Assembly: GCF_900156045.1 (NCBI RefSeq)
Contig: NZ_FTMX01000004.1
Span: forward strand, 310,001 to 374,000
Length of the DNA: 64,000 nt
Source: Peribacillus simplex
GTDB lineage: Bacteria; Bacillota; Bacilli; Bacillales; DSM-1321
Direction of reading: 5' to 3'
Within the stretch, counting starts at the first letter, position 1. Every line of letters begins with the position of its first letter. Below the pieces are notes generated by a model. It worked only from the letters and a program-made list of their open reading frames with translations. It searched no databases and was not told the DNA's origin. The position numbers were made by a program, and so were the translations under genes. Below are positions 35,610 through 43,954 of the stretch, one piece after another.

Positions 35610-35633
35610 AATCTTCTTGAGGAGGATGCGAAA

Positions 35634-36053
35634 GTGAATAGTGATTTTACCATAGCTGTGCATAGTTTGGTCTATTTAGCTTATCTACCAGATCATATGG
35701 CAAGCAGTGAGTCTATCGCAGAAAATGTTTGTACAAATTCGGCAAGGATTCGGAAAATGATGAGCTGCTTAAGAAAAAAAGGATTTGTTAAAACTAAAGA
35801 AGGTGTTGGCGGAGGCTATATTCTAGACTGTAACCCCGAAGAGGTAAGTTTGGCAGATATTTATATAACCGTTTCGCATGGGACCTTGAAACCGAAGTGG
35901 TGTACAGGTGATCCGGAGAAAAAATGTGTCATATCTTCCAATACCCAGATAGTCATGAATCAAATATTCGATGAAGCTGAATTATATTTTGAAAAATATT
36001 TAGAAGATATAACCCTCAGCACTTTTTTGGAAAAAATTAAACAATGTCCATGA
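35634..36053 (+). CDS. Rrf2 family transcriptional regulator
   Basis: This 139-residue regulator starts with GTG behind GAGGAGG. It has the Rrf2 winged helix (MASSESIAENVCTNSARIRK, then MSCLRKKGFVKTKEGVGGGYIL). Cysteines occur at CTGDPEKKC near residue 90 and at MSCL and VCT. This is not the CX(n)C FeS triad spacing of IscR or NsrR, so a thiol sensor like YwnA, or none, is more likely. The promoter overlaps an inverted repeat whose half site recurs before the next gene, so it probably controls itself and the thioredoxin group. Confidence 0.85.
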   Translation: MNSDFTIAVHSLVYLAYLPDHMASSESIAENVCTNSARIRKMMSCLRKKGFVKTKEGVGGGYILDCNPEEVSLADIYITVSHGTLKPKWCTGDPEKKCVISSNTQIVMNQIFDEAELYFEKYLEDITLSTFLEKIKQCP

Positions 36054-36152
36054 TATTGATTTAGTTTTTTCTTTGCACTAAATGTATATTTTATTATTAC
36101 AGTTAATAACTATAGTTTAAATATCAAATGACATAAAAGGGGTGTTAAGGAA

Positions 36153-36539
36153 ATGGTTGAAAACGTTCAGTTCAAAAATGGGGATTGGGTACAGGGAAAA
36201 TCAAGAGACGGGGAACTTATCCATGGTTTCATTGAAACGGTAAGTGATAATCGAGAAATCGTTAAAGTGAATGTGGTGGAAAGTGACAATGAAAAAGCGG
36301 TTGGGAAATCGATTTGGATTCCGAGTAAATGGACTGAAAAACTGCCGGATCTAGAAATCAGTAACGAAAATCATCTTTTGGCCTTAATTGATTTAGCGTT
36401 ACTTTCTAAAGATGAAACATGGTTTATGGAGTTATCCGGTAAATTGGAATCCATCAAAATCCATCCGAAAATAAATTCGAGGAAATCAGAGTTTCTTATC
36501 CCGGGAAATAGAATCGCTAAACATGATTTAAATAGATGA
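36153..36539 (+). CDS. IDEAL domain protein
   Basis: This 128-residue protein has an N-terminal SH3-like stretch (FKNGDWVQGKSRDGELIHGF) and a C-terminal IDEAL motif (LLALIDLALLSKDETWFMEL, residues 84-103), known from YpiB-type and other Firmicute proteins. AAAGGGGTG lies before the ATG. An operator-like half site sits over its promoter. It is followed by thioredoxin, so it could be part of a stress response. The function is unknown. Confidence 0.65.
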   Translation: MVENVQFKNGDWVQGKSRDGELIHGFIETVSDNREIVKVNVVESDNEKAVGKSIWIPSKWTEKLPDLEISNENHLLALIDLALLSKDETWFMELSGKLESIKIHPKINSRKSEFLIPGNRIAKHDLNR

Positions 36540-36586
36540 TGAGTAAAGACCATAAATATTTCGGATAATACAAGGAGGAAATGATC

Positions 36587-36901
36587 ATGACGATAAAACA
36601 TGTAACAGATGATAATTTTGCTAGTGAAATCAAGGAAGGTTTAGTATTGGTTGATTTTTGGGCACCGTGGTGCGGTCCGTGTAAAATGATTGCTCCAGTG
36701 CTTAATGAAATTGATATGGAAATGGGTGATCGGGTTAAGATCGTAAAACTTAATGTGGACGAAAATTCAGATACGACAAGCGAATATGGAGTGATGGGAA
36801 TTCCAGCTCTAATTCTATTCAAAGATGGAGAAAAGGTAGATCAAGCTATTGGCTTCCAGCCAAAAGAAGCCATTTCGGCATTAATCACAAAATATGCATG
36901 A
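36587..36901 (+). CDS. Thioredoxin
   Basis: ATG at 36581 and ATG at 36587 are both in frame; the second is better spaced from AAGGAGG and starts MTIKHVTDDNFASEI, giving 104 residues. The active site is WAPWCGPCK near residue 28, and the cis-proline lies in GVMGIPALILF. It is a full-length cytoplasmic thioredoxin. It is a second or accessory copy by position, next to the Rrf2 regulator and an Old Yellow Enzyme family gene, so it likely serves stress repair. It could also be the main trxA of a rearranged genome. Confidence 0.92.
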   Translation: MTIKHVTDDNFASEIKEGLVLVDFWAPWCGPCKMIAPVLNEIDMEMGDRVKIVKLNVDENSDTTSEYGVMGIPALILFKDGEKVDQAIGFQPKEAISALITKYA

Positions 36902-36991
36902 TCATAAAGATTATCATAATATGCGGATGTGTATTGTGAATTAAGGACTTATACCAACCAACATGGTAGTAACTAAATGGAGGATTACTAA

Positions 36992-38113
36992 ATGAATTCT
37001 ATATATACACCATTATTTGAATCGTTCAATTTAGGAAAGAAATTAGAAGTGAAAAATCGATTGGTGATGGCGCCAATGACAAATTTCTCTTCTAATCCTG
37101 ATGGGACTGTAACCGACGCCGAAGTTAACTATTATGAACGTAGGTCAAGCGGGGTCGGCATGGTTATAACGGCATGTACTTACGTTACGGCTAATGGCAA
37201 AGGTTTTCATGGGGAATTTGGCGGAGATCAGGATGAATTGATACCAAGTCTAAGTCGTTTGGCATCAACGATTAAAGCGAAAGGTGCAAAGGCAATTCTT
37301 CAGATTTTTCATGGCGGACGTGAGGTACCACCGGAATTAGTAAATGGCGATGTTGTCAGTGCAAGCAATATCCCATCGGAAGGCGAAGGGAAGGCAGTTC
37401 CGCGTCCACTATCTGAAAAGGAAATTGAGTCGATCATTCTCGACTTTGGTGAAACCACCCGACGTGCCATTGAAGCGGGATTTGACGGTGTCGAGATTCA
37501 CGGTGCAAATGGTTACTTGCTACAGCAATTCTTTTCGCCTCATTCAAACCGGCGTGAAGACAAGTGGGGCGGTTCCCTTGAAAAGCGTCTGACTTTTCCA
37601 TTAGCGGTTGTAGATGAAGTGAAAAAGGCTGTTGCTGAACATGCCAAGGATCCATTCATCGTTGGATATCGTTTTTCACCGGAGGAGCCTGAAACACCAG
37701 GAATTACCATGGATGATACCCTTACATTAATTGATGGACTTGTAACAAAGAATCTTGATTATCTTCATGTTTCATTAATGGATTTCTGGTCGAAAGCAAG
37801 AAGGGGAGCCGAGGTTGACAGACCTCGGATAGAAATTATAAAAGAACGTATCGGAGACCAAGTACCTGTCATTGGTGTTGGTTCCATCTATACAGCGGAT
37901 GATGCGATCAAAGCACTGCAATCGGGTGTTCCGTTAATCGCATTAGGCCGTGAAATCATTATCGATCCTGAATGGGTACAAAAAGTGGAACAAGGCAGGG
38001 AAGCAGAGATCGTGACAAAAATAAACAAGGATAATCAGCAGCAACTTGATATTCCAGACCCACTATGGCAAGCGATCATCCACTCTCCAGGATGGTTTCC
38101 AGGGATTGAATAA
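36992..38113 (+). CDS. NADH-dependent flavin oxidoreductase (Old Yellow Enzyme family)
   Basis: This 373-residue TIM-barrel enzyme has the family marks: NRLVMAPMTNFSSNPDG, FGGDQDELIPSL, QIFHGGREVPPE, GVEIHGANGYLLQQFFSPHSN (read in parts) and SKEW-like end VPLIALGREIIIDPEW. FMN is expected and the enzyme would reduce activated C=C bonds in enals, quinones or nitro compounds. It is most like the YqiG/NamA group. It is the last gene of a thioredoxin-led group, and a terminator follows. Electrophile detoxification is an inference from the neighbours. Confidence 0.86.
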   Translation: MNSIYTPLFESFNLGKKLEVKNRLVMAPMTNFSSNPDGTVTDAEVNYYERRSSGVGMVITACTYVTANGKGFHGEFGGDQDELIPSLSRLASTIKAKGAKAILQIFHGGREVPPELVNGDVVSASNIPSEGEGKAVPRPLSEKEIESIILDFGETTRRAIEAGFDGVEIHGANGYLLQQFFSPHSNRREDKWGGSLEKRLTFPLAVVDEVKKAVAEHAKDPFIVGYRFSPEEPETPGITMDDTLTLIDGLVTKNLDYLHVSLMDFWSKARRGAEVDRPRIEIIKERIGDQVPVIGVGSIYTADDAIKALQSGVPLIALGREIIIDPEWVQKVEQGREAEIVTKINKDNQQQLDIPDPLWQAIIHSPGWFPGIE

Positions 38114-38193
38114 ATAGACGTTCATATATTAGTGAAATAAAAAATGCATAGTGGTTTTACAAAACCATTATGGAATGAATATACTTGGAATAA

Positions 38194-38250
38194 TAACCCC
38201 TGACAACGGACACACATATAAAAGTGTTCCTTAGTCCGGGGGTTTTTATG
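38194..38250 (+). terminator. Terminator after the flavin oxidoreductase
   Basis: AACCCC pairs with GGGGTT and an inner GGACAC with GTGTTCC, followed by TTTATG. The MITE target site begins right after it. Confidence 0.6.
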
Positions 38251-38259
38251 TTTATGGAA

Positions 38260-38466
38260 GGCTCTTTTCGTAAAGATCGTTGTTTTTAAAACGAAACGAT
38301 TTAAGGTTGATTGGAGACTCCTGCGGGAGCAGCGGGACAGGTGAGACCCCACAGGCGTTTACGCCGAGGAAGCTCACCGCCCGCCCCGCGGAAAGCGAGC
38401 ATCTGGAGGGGAAATCAACCACACCGCTTTATTTGGAAAATAGCAACAAAGTAAGCGAAAACAGCC
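38260..38466 (+). mobile_element. MITE copy 2 (207 bp) with perfect 8-bp target duplication
   Basis: The element runs from GGCTCTTTTCGTAAAG to the complement of GGCTGTTTTCGCTTACT. TTATGGAA occurs at 38252-38259 and again at 38467-38474, a perfect 8-bp duplication, the length made by IS1595-family transposases. It lacks 12 bases present in copy 1 but keeps the central GGTGAG/CTCACC hairpin. It codes for nothing. Confidence 0.92.
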
Positions 38467-38474
38467 TTATGGAA

Positions 38475-38879
38475 AGATCAAGTATATTCTTCTACTAGTA
38501 AAACCAAGCATAAAGGGTATATTGGACAATAAAATATGTGCCACATCCAAAAATGGTAAAATAAACATATATTAATGTTTTTTATCTAAGGAGTATCCTC
38601 TCTGAATCAAAAGAATCAGGGTTATGATCCTTCTCATTATTACTTTACTCTATTTTTCCTGATTTTGAGTTTCAGTTTGTAGAAATGATATTTCAAAATG
38701 AACTTTTGTTTTCATTCCAAAATTTCATTTGTACAGGTAGTTGGCATTTCAATATTGAAACCATTTAATTTAAATATGGGACAACCTATGTTTCTATTTA
38801 CTCAACACTATAATCGGAGTATCCATTACTCGAGTTATAAGCTTTGATAACCAATAGAAAAATTTTTGAGCAATAGAGA
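38475..38879. other. Intergenic stretch, no gene recognised
   Basis: AT-rich sequence between MITE copy 2 and the DoxX terminator. No supported frame was seen. Confidence 0.5.
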
Positions 38880-38918
38880 GAAAAACACGGAGTGGTTTTA
38901 TCCAACTCCGTGTTTTTC
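38880..38918 (-). terminator. Terminator of the DoxX gene
   Basis: AAAAACACGGAGT and ACTCCGTGTTTTT form a perfect 13-bp stem with a 12-base loop, able to work in both directions. Confidence 0.85.
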
Positions 38919-38950
38919 ATAATGTAGGGATTATAAAACTCAAGCTTTCC

Positions 38951-39349
38951 TTAAAATAGAAAAGAATCAAGTGAGTATGGGCCAGCTCCGGTTAACGCAA
39001 CGCCAATCGCCACTGCAAGAACGGCAAGATTATATTCATAACCATTTTGAGTTGCCCAGTAGCCATTTGCTCCATGGACTTTAACGATCGCAACGAGCAT
39101 CGTTAGTGCAATTAATATACCTGCAAAGGGTGTAAGGAGACCTAAAGTAAATAAAGCTCCGCCAATAAGCTCGGATAGACCTGCAAATAGGGCCATGGTA
39201 ACTCCTGGCTTCATGCCAATCGAATCAAACCAGCCACCTGTACCTTTCAAGCCATGTCCGCCAAACCATCCAAATAATTTTTGGGCTCCATGTCCAACAA
39301 ACGATAATCCGATTACTACACGTATAACTAATAAACCTATACCAATCAT
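38951..39349 (-). CDS. DoxX family membrane protein
   Basis: This 132-residue protein has four hydrophobic helices and the family text GLSFVGHGAQKLFGWFGGHG near the N-terminus and LIGGALFTLGLLTPFAG in the middle. DoxX proteins (CatD, MhqP) are often induced by quinones or thiol stress and sit in the membrane, possibly with a quinol or disulfide partner. AGGAGG lies before the ATG. Upstream palindromes (39427-39460) resemble MarR-type operators that control such genes in Bacillus. No catE-type dioxygenase is next to it. Confidence 0.86.
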   Translation of the reverse strand: MIGIGLLVIRVVIGLSFVGHGAQKLFGWFGGHGLKGTGGWFDSIGMKPGVTMALFAGLSELIGGALFTLGLLTPFAGILIALTMLVAIVKVHGANGYWATQNGYEYNLAVLAVAIGVALTGAGPYSLDSFLF

Positions 39350-39378
39350 TTATGATTCCTCCTGGAATTTTATTTTTA

Positions 39379-39460
39379 ATTTAGATATCTTTAATTCAAG
39401 ATTTATGCTAAAAAAAGTAAGGGTTTTATCTCGAATTAATTTATCTTTAATTAAAGATAA
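39379..39460 (-). promoter_or_regulatory. MarR-type operators upstream of DoxX
   Basis: TTATCTTTAATTAAAGATAA at 39441-39460 is a perfect 20-bp palindrome. TATCTCGAATT at 39427-39437 matches a half of the MhqR box (TATCTCGAATTCGAGATA). A related AGATATCTTTAATTCAAGAT lies at 39382-39401. These suggest control by an MhqR- or CatR-like repressor encoded elsewhere. Confidence 0.55.
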
Positions 39461-39507
39461 TATTTTTCGAGCGATTTGTCAAATATAATTTTCTCATTTT
39501 AATTTGA

Positions 39508-39630
39508 ATGATTGCCGTGGATAAAAAGGATGAGACCGATTCAGAAAAAGAGGAGGAATGTTCACTGTCAGCCACCACAATTACAGCGAACTGCATGCAA
39601 ATCTGGATGGGAGGAAGTTTTGCTTTTTGA
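39508..39630 (+). pseudogene. Fragment with a short acidic open frame, possibly a spore surface gene remnant
   Basis: A 40-codon frame encodes MIAVDKKDETDSEKEEECSL followed by SATTITANCMQIWMGGSFAF. There is no ribosome site. It may be the start of the decayed DUF4183 gene that begins about 250 bases later, but the link is not shown. Confidence 0.25.
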
Positions 39631-39877
39631 GATGGTACTGCTTTCAGAAACCGTAACACATTATTTTATCGTTCTGTAGGAGACTTCATCATGAATATTT
39701 TGGGAGTAACAGCCACAATTAGGGTCTTCAGACGAATGCTCTCCTGTTTACATCTATCTTACTCGTGAATTTGGCTGATTTACTCGTGATTAAAATGCCA
39801 TTTATAGATTCATATAGGATACCTTTGATGGATCTGGCATTACCTTATTTAGGGCGCCCGATTGATTAGTTTATTAG

Positions 39878-40107
39878 GTGACTGCCGCATCGACTGTCAC
39901 AACCACGCATTCAATTGATCGAGCAAGTTTTTTCTCGGATACTGGTGATCCTGCGACTGTTCCTGCATTAAGTACTGAAAACAGTTCATATGAGGTGTTC
40001 ATTAATGGGGTGCTGCAAATGGAGAATTAACAACATACACACCAGGTGCCTTTGGGGTAGGAAGTCTTGTGATTATTGTTACCGGACGGTTTTTCCATCT
40101 TAGCTGA
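39878..40107 (+). pseudogene. DUF4183 protein remnant (spore-surface type), frameshifted
   Basis: One frame gives STVTTTHSIDRASFFSDTGD and then STENSSYEVFINGVLQMEN to a TAA at 40028-40030. The next frame continues ELTTYTPGAFGVGSLVIIVT to TGA at 40107. Together they follow the DUF4183 pattern (variable NGY/SYEVFINGV core, then YTP and GSL). A frameshift near 40023 separates them and the upstream part is missing. Such proteins often sit on exosporia of Bacillus. Just after it lies the left end of the IS element. Confidence 0.55.
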
Positions 40108-40176
40108 TCTCCTATTGTTCTTGTTGTGACAAACTATGCACCGACATCCGATATTGTAACATGATTCATATGCATT

Positions 40177-40184
40177 ATTTTAAA
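40177..40184. repeat. Left target-site duplication ATTTTAAA
   Basis: ATTTTAAA at 40177-40184 is repeated exactly at 42200-42207, flanking the IS1595-type element. Confidence 0.9.
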
Positions 40185-40268
40185 GGCTGTTTTCGTATAG
40201 ATTGTTGCTCACTTGAAAATACAGATTATTGTTGAATATAATGCAGTAGTTTCAAGGAGGTATTCAAA

Positions 40269-41162
40269 ATGTGGAGATATGTTTATGAAGATTTCAGTAA
40301 ATTAGATAAAAAAATCAGTTGGCACTTTTTAAGGCGATGCAACAAGATTTATTTCCAAAGAGTTTATATAAATTAGACAAATTACTTACGAATATAAGAG
40401 AATCTCGTTTTTCGTCTGGTTTGGGATGTCTTCATTGCGGCAGCACTGTTGTTAAACGTAATGGTAAATATCGTTCCGGACAAAGATATTTATGTAAGAA
40501 TTGCGGAAGAACATTCAATGATATGACAAATACGCCAGTCTCGGGTTCCCGTTACCCTGACAAATGGATGAAATACATTGAAATGATGATAAACGGATTA
40601 ACATTGCCTAAAATAACTGAACAATTAAACATCCATATATCTACTGCATTTTACTGGAGGCATAAAGTTTTGAATGCATTAGGAAGTCAAGGATTTAATC
40701 AGTTATCCGGTATTGTAGAAAGTGATGAAACATTTTTTAGAGAGTCATTAAAAGGGCGTCAATTTACACATCGAAAACCCAAAAAACGCGGAGAAAAAGA
40801 TGAAAAAAGATGAATCTCAAACCTAAAAATTGCTGTAGTTGTTGCATTAGATCGTACTGGTAATATTTTTGCAAGGGTAGCAGGAAGAGGTCGTGTAAAA
40901 GCTGAAGAAATTGATGCGGTTTTCGGGGAATGTATAGAACCTACTTCTTTGCTATACAATCCTCCACATACAGCACGTTAATAATTTTCACCGTCGTTTA
41001 AAAGGATGGATGGAACGTTTTCAAGGCGTTGGAACACATTATTTAGACAAATACCTCTACTGGTACAGTTGGCTTGAGTCACATAAAAAGTTAGCATTTG
41101 AAAATCGAATAGACCAAATGCTTATTTCAGCTTGCCAAAAAAATCCAACTAATTCACAGTAG
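40269..41162 (+). pseudogene. IS1595 family transposase, decayed
   Basis: ATG 40269 follows AAGGAGG and reads MWRYVYEDFSKLDKKIS, then a frameshift near 40317 leads to the long frame (ALFKAMQQDLFPKSLY). That frame has the zinc ribbon CLHCGSTVVKRNGKYRSGQR followed by CKNCGRTF, and the first DDE motif IVESDETFF. TGA at 40811-40813 interrupts RKPKKRGEKDEK-ISNLKIAVVVALDR. After about 50 more codons a large internal deletion and another shift lead to [20 protein letters not shown] and the end at 41162. At least four lesions make it inactive. Confidence 0.9.
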
Positions 41163-41238
41163 AGACACTTAGAAAAAGGCCCATTTAACTATATAGGAAA
41201 AAAAGTTATTATACTTTCAAAATAAACACCTCACATTT

Positions 41239-41712
41239 TTATTTCTTTTTTCCTAGGATATTTTTTAATGGCTTTTGAAGTACATCCACAATGGCAGCGA
41301 TGATAGCTGTTGCTAAAATCCCTATTAGACCTAGTGCTCTCGGACCTGCTGAGTCATCACCTGTGAAATAAGAATGCACCCTTAAGTAAACTATTCCTAA
41401 CAAAATGAATAAAATGATTGTAAAAGCACATTTTTTTATAACCTTCAAGGATTTAAGGGATAACTCGTAAAAAGCGTTATTTTTATCGATATAGCTCAAT
41501 AGTTTAAATGCTTGATACAAAGCAACAGAAAACGTAATGCATATTCCATACGCACATACTAACAATGGATATATCGAGTAATCTCCTGGACGCACTTTCG
41601 CATCTCTTATAGCTGCTTGAGGTAACCAATATATACACACAGCAAGTACCGCAATTCCAATAAGAAAAGCAACGACTCTTAAGAAAAAAGTTGAATCTGG
41701 TTTAACAGGCAT
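41239..41712 (-). CDS. DUF2975 membrane protein (passenger gene of the IS element)
   Basis: This 157-residue protein has four hydrophobic helices (RVVAFLIGIAVLAVCIYWLP, then LVCAYGICITFSVALY, CAFTIILFILLGIVYL and IGILATAIIAAIVDVL). The opening MPVKPDSTFFLRVVAF and the last half fit the DUF2975 family, whose members are usually paired with a small XRE repressor gene. No such partner is seen inside the element. It is transcribed toward the transposase. Its frame is intact while the transposase is not. The function is unknown. Confidence 0.8.
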   Translation of the reverse strand: MPVKPDSTFFLRVVAFLIGIAVLAVCIYWLPQAAIRDAKVRPGDYSIYPLLVCAYGICITFSVALYQAFKLLSYIDKNNAFYELSLKSLKVIKKCAFTIILFILLGIVYLRVHSYFTGDDSAGPRALGLIGILATAIIAAIVDVLQKPLKNILGKKK

Positions 41713-42199
41713 TTAAAGCACCTCACTGATTTATGATAATATGATTTTAGTATATTTATTATCGTTTATCAATAAATTTATTTTGTTTTCCATTATATTA
41801 TTATTGTTATTTAAATATTAATTTAATTATATGTGGGAATCATACTTCAGTTATTGTAAGTGTTATTATAAAGTAACATAACAATAGGGGCATTTTGTTT
41901 AAAATCAAAAATTATAAAAAGAAGGAAATATGCGCGACTTTATTCATTTCTTCAATAAACATACTGCCACAAATGATATCTATTGAATGTCGAATACAAC
42001 GACAAATTTGATTCCTAAGCTTTTTAAAATTTTATTTTCTTTTGATTATTGTACATATAGAGCTATTTAAAAATTGGGAGATATCATTAAAGTTATGATT
42101 CAAGAGAGTTGTTTTATTAAATAATCAGAGTTGATCTATCAAGAATAAACTCTGTTTTTATTTTTAACCTCTAATAGCTACAACTTTGAGAAAACAGCC
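41713..42199. other. Right non-coding part of the IS element
   Basis: AT-rich DNA between the DUF2975 start and the right end. It contains the likely DUF2975 promoter region; an 18-codon frame with a ribosome-like site near 41929 has no recognised product. Confidence 0.45.
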
Positions 42200-42207
42200 A
42201 TTTTAAA
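42200..42207. repeat. Right target-site duplication ATTTTAAA
   Basis: Exact copy of 40177-40184. Confidence 0.9.
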
Positions 42208-42220
42208 TAAAAAAACAGGA

Positions 42221-42257
42221 AAACAGGCAGCGCACATAGCGCTTGCCTGTTTTTTTA
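42221..42257. terminator. Strong bidirectional terminator
   Basis: AACAGGCAGCGC pairs with GCGCTTGCCTGTT (one bulge) around ACATA, with T-runs on both strands. It probably ends the minus-strand Spo0E-like gene. Confidence 0.8.
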
Positions 42258-42372
42258 TATAGCAAAGGTCATGCCTAAGTATTCAAATTGAGAATGAATG
42301 TAAAAAGGGGAGATTGACAGCAAAATAATTCATATAATAACATATGCGGTTATCTATGGGAGATGAACTGAG

Positions 42373-42546
42373 TTAAAAACCTGTACCGGTTTTATAAAAA
42401 AGTTCATTATATTTATTTAATAATTGATCAAGTTGCTGACTATATTCCACGGCAACATGCGAGTTTAAGCCATCTTTAGCGACAATCTTGATAAGTTCAT
42501 TTCTCTTTAATTCAATCTGTTCGAGAAATTCATTCTTTTTAGCCAT
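42373..42546 (-). CDS. Spo0E-family aspartyl-phosphate phosphatase
   Basis: The frame extends up to 42579, but ATG at 42546 follows AGAAAGGAAAG and starts MAKKNEFLEQIELKRNELIKI, giving 57 residues. The signature SQELD motif appears as YSQQLDQLLNKY. These small two-helix proteins remove phosphate from Spo0A-P and hold back sporulation. It stands alone with its own terminator. The target response regulator is inferred from the family. Confidence 0.88.
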   Translation of the reverse strand: MAKKNEFLEQIELKRNELIKIVAKDGLNSHVAVEYSQQLDQLLNKYNELFYKTGTGF

Positions 42547-42792
42547 TATCTTTCCTTTCTGGCCCCAACTTTTTTTCAAGGTACCCTTAATTTATGTGTT
42601 CGTTGTAAAATATGTATGAATATAACAATTATATCGGCTTGGACTAATGAATACAAATAAGTTAACTTGATCCGTCACCCCATCCAGTTATAAGCAATTG
42701 GTTGTCATGAAATATTCACAGTTCCATAAATGTATTTTTTTATCTTATTTGTTACAATGTTTATAGGTTGACATACATAGGAGTGAGCTTAC

Positions 42793-43500
42793 TTGGATGA
42801 TATTAATATTTTTTTAGCTTTTGGGGCGGGATTTCTGAGTTTTATTTCGCCATGCTGCTTACCGCTATATCCGGCCTTTTTATCTTATATCACTGGTATG
42901 AGTGTTGGTGAAATCAAATCCGAGAACGCCATGCTCCAAAGAAGAAGCATGCTGCATACTTTATTCTTCCTTCTTGGGTTTTCTCTGGTTTTTATTGCAA
43001 TAGGGTTTAGCACATCATACCTAGGTTCTTTTTTCTCGAATTATAAAGAATTAATTCGTCAGATTGGAGCCATCCTGATTATCATTTTTGGTTTATTCAT
43101 TGTAGGAATCTTTCAGCCGAAATCTTTTATGAAAGACAGTCGTTTTGAATTTAAGAACCGACCTAGCGGATATATAGGCTCCATTCTAATCGGACTTGCC
43201 TTTGCGGCTGGATGGACCCCTTGTGCAGGTCCGCTATTAGGTGCTGTCATTTCACTGGGTGCAACTAATCCCAGTGCGGCCATGAGCTATATGACTGCCT
43301 ATATTTTAGGATTTGCCATACCGTTTTTCATATTATCCTTCTTTGTCGGAAAATTGACATGGATCAAAAAGTACAGCCAATACATCATGAAGATTGGCGG
43401 ATATTTAATGATTGTAATGGGTGTGATTTTGTTTTTTGATTGGATGACCAAAATAATCGCAGTCCTGTCTAGACTATTCGGTGGCTTTACCGGCTTTTAG
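42793..43500 (+). CDS. ccdA: Cytochrome c biogenesis protein CcdA
   Basis: This 235-residue membrane protein has six hydrophobic helices. Paired cysteines appear in [20 protein letters not shown] and [13 protein letters not shown], the hallmark of CcdA, which moves reducing power across the membrane for cytochrome c and spore cortex thiol-disulfide work. The start is TTG at 42793 behind GGAGTGAG. It is followed by a broken yneI and then ccdC, the order of Bacillus. Confidence 0.93.
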   Translation: MDDINIFLAFGAGFLSFISPCCLPLYPAFLSYITGMSVGEIKSENAMLQRRSMLHTLFFLLGFSLVFIAIGFSTSYLGSFFSNYKELIRQIGAILIIIFGLFIVGIFQPKSFMKDSRFEFKNRPSGYIGSILIGLAFAAGWTPCAGPLLGAVISLGATNPSAAMSYMTAYILGFAIPFFILSFFVGKLTWIKKYSQYIMKIGGYLMIVMGVILFFDWMTKIIAVLSRLFGGFTGF

Positions 43501-43599
43501 TCCATAATAAGCTATTTTTTCAATAAAATTCAAAATTGAAAATCTTTAATTAGGTTTTATGATGTGATTTTTTAATTTTTGATCAGTGAGGGCGGGAAT

Positions 43600-43841
43600 G
43601 GATGAGAAGCCATGGAATGATATCGAATTCTAATCCTGATCTAATGATGGGTATTCACATGCCATCTTGAGCGGGCTGGATGCCGTTAAAGAAATCAAGA
43701 AGGAATTTCAGGCTAATGTGCTCTGCCATGGGTCAGCAAAAAATGATTGTCGAGGATATAGAAGCTGGGGCGCAAGATTTTAACGTCAAGCATCTTGATG
43801 ATGGCAGTGTATTGGATGACATAAAAACGGCGCTTGATTAA
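43600..43841 (+). pseudogene. yneI: CheY-like response regulator YneI remnant
   Basis: The text NSNPDLMMGIHMPS, SGLDAVKEIKKEFQANV, then CSAMGQQKMIVEDIEAGAQD (in another frame) and VKHLDDGSVLDDIKTALD to TAA at 43841 is the second half of a CheY-type receiver. The N-terminal part with its acidic pocket is gone, and at least two frameshifts occur (near 43650 and 43725). In Bacillus this position between ccdA and ccdC holds yneI. The conserved lysine of the receiver is in DFNVKHL. Confidence 0.8.
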
Positions 43842-43954
43842 TAACACTCTCCTTGTTTATCTCAAATAGGTAATATATACTTTGTTTATAAATTGAAGTC
43901 ATATATAATTTTAATGGTATTTACCTATTTTTAGTTTAAAGGGATGGTTAAGAG

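Larger units (their letters stand above)
40185..42199 (+). mobile_element. IS1595-type insertion element with passenger gene, 2015 bp
   Basis: The element begins GGCTGTTTTCGTATAGATTG and ends with the complement of GGCTGTTTTCTCAAAGTTG; the first ten bases of the ends match exactly. ATTTTAAA flanks it on both sides. It holds a transposase that has decayed (40269-41162) and a convergent DUF2975 gene (41239-41712), with 487 bases of AT-rich DNA on the right. IS1595-family elements make 8-bp duplications and some carry passengers, which fits. The left end matches 21 of 23 bases with the left end of MITE copy 2. Confidence 0.92.

Noticed and set aside
39447-39659. 70-codon minus-strand frame left of the DUF4183 remnant
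   Set aside because: No ribosome site, and it overlaps an operator palindrome and gene scraps.
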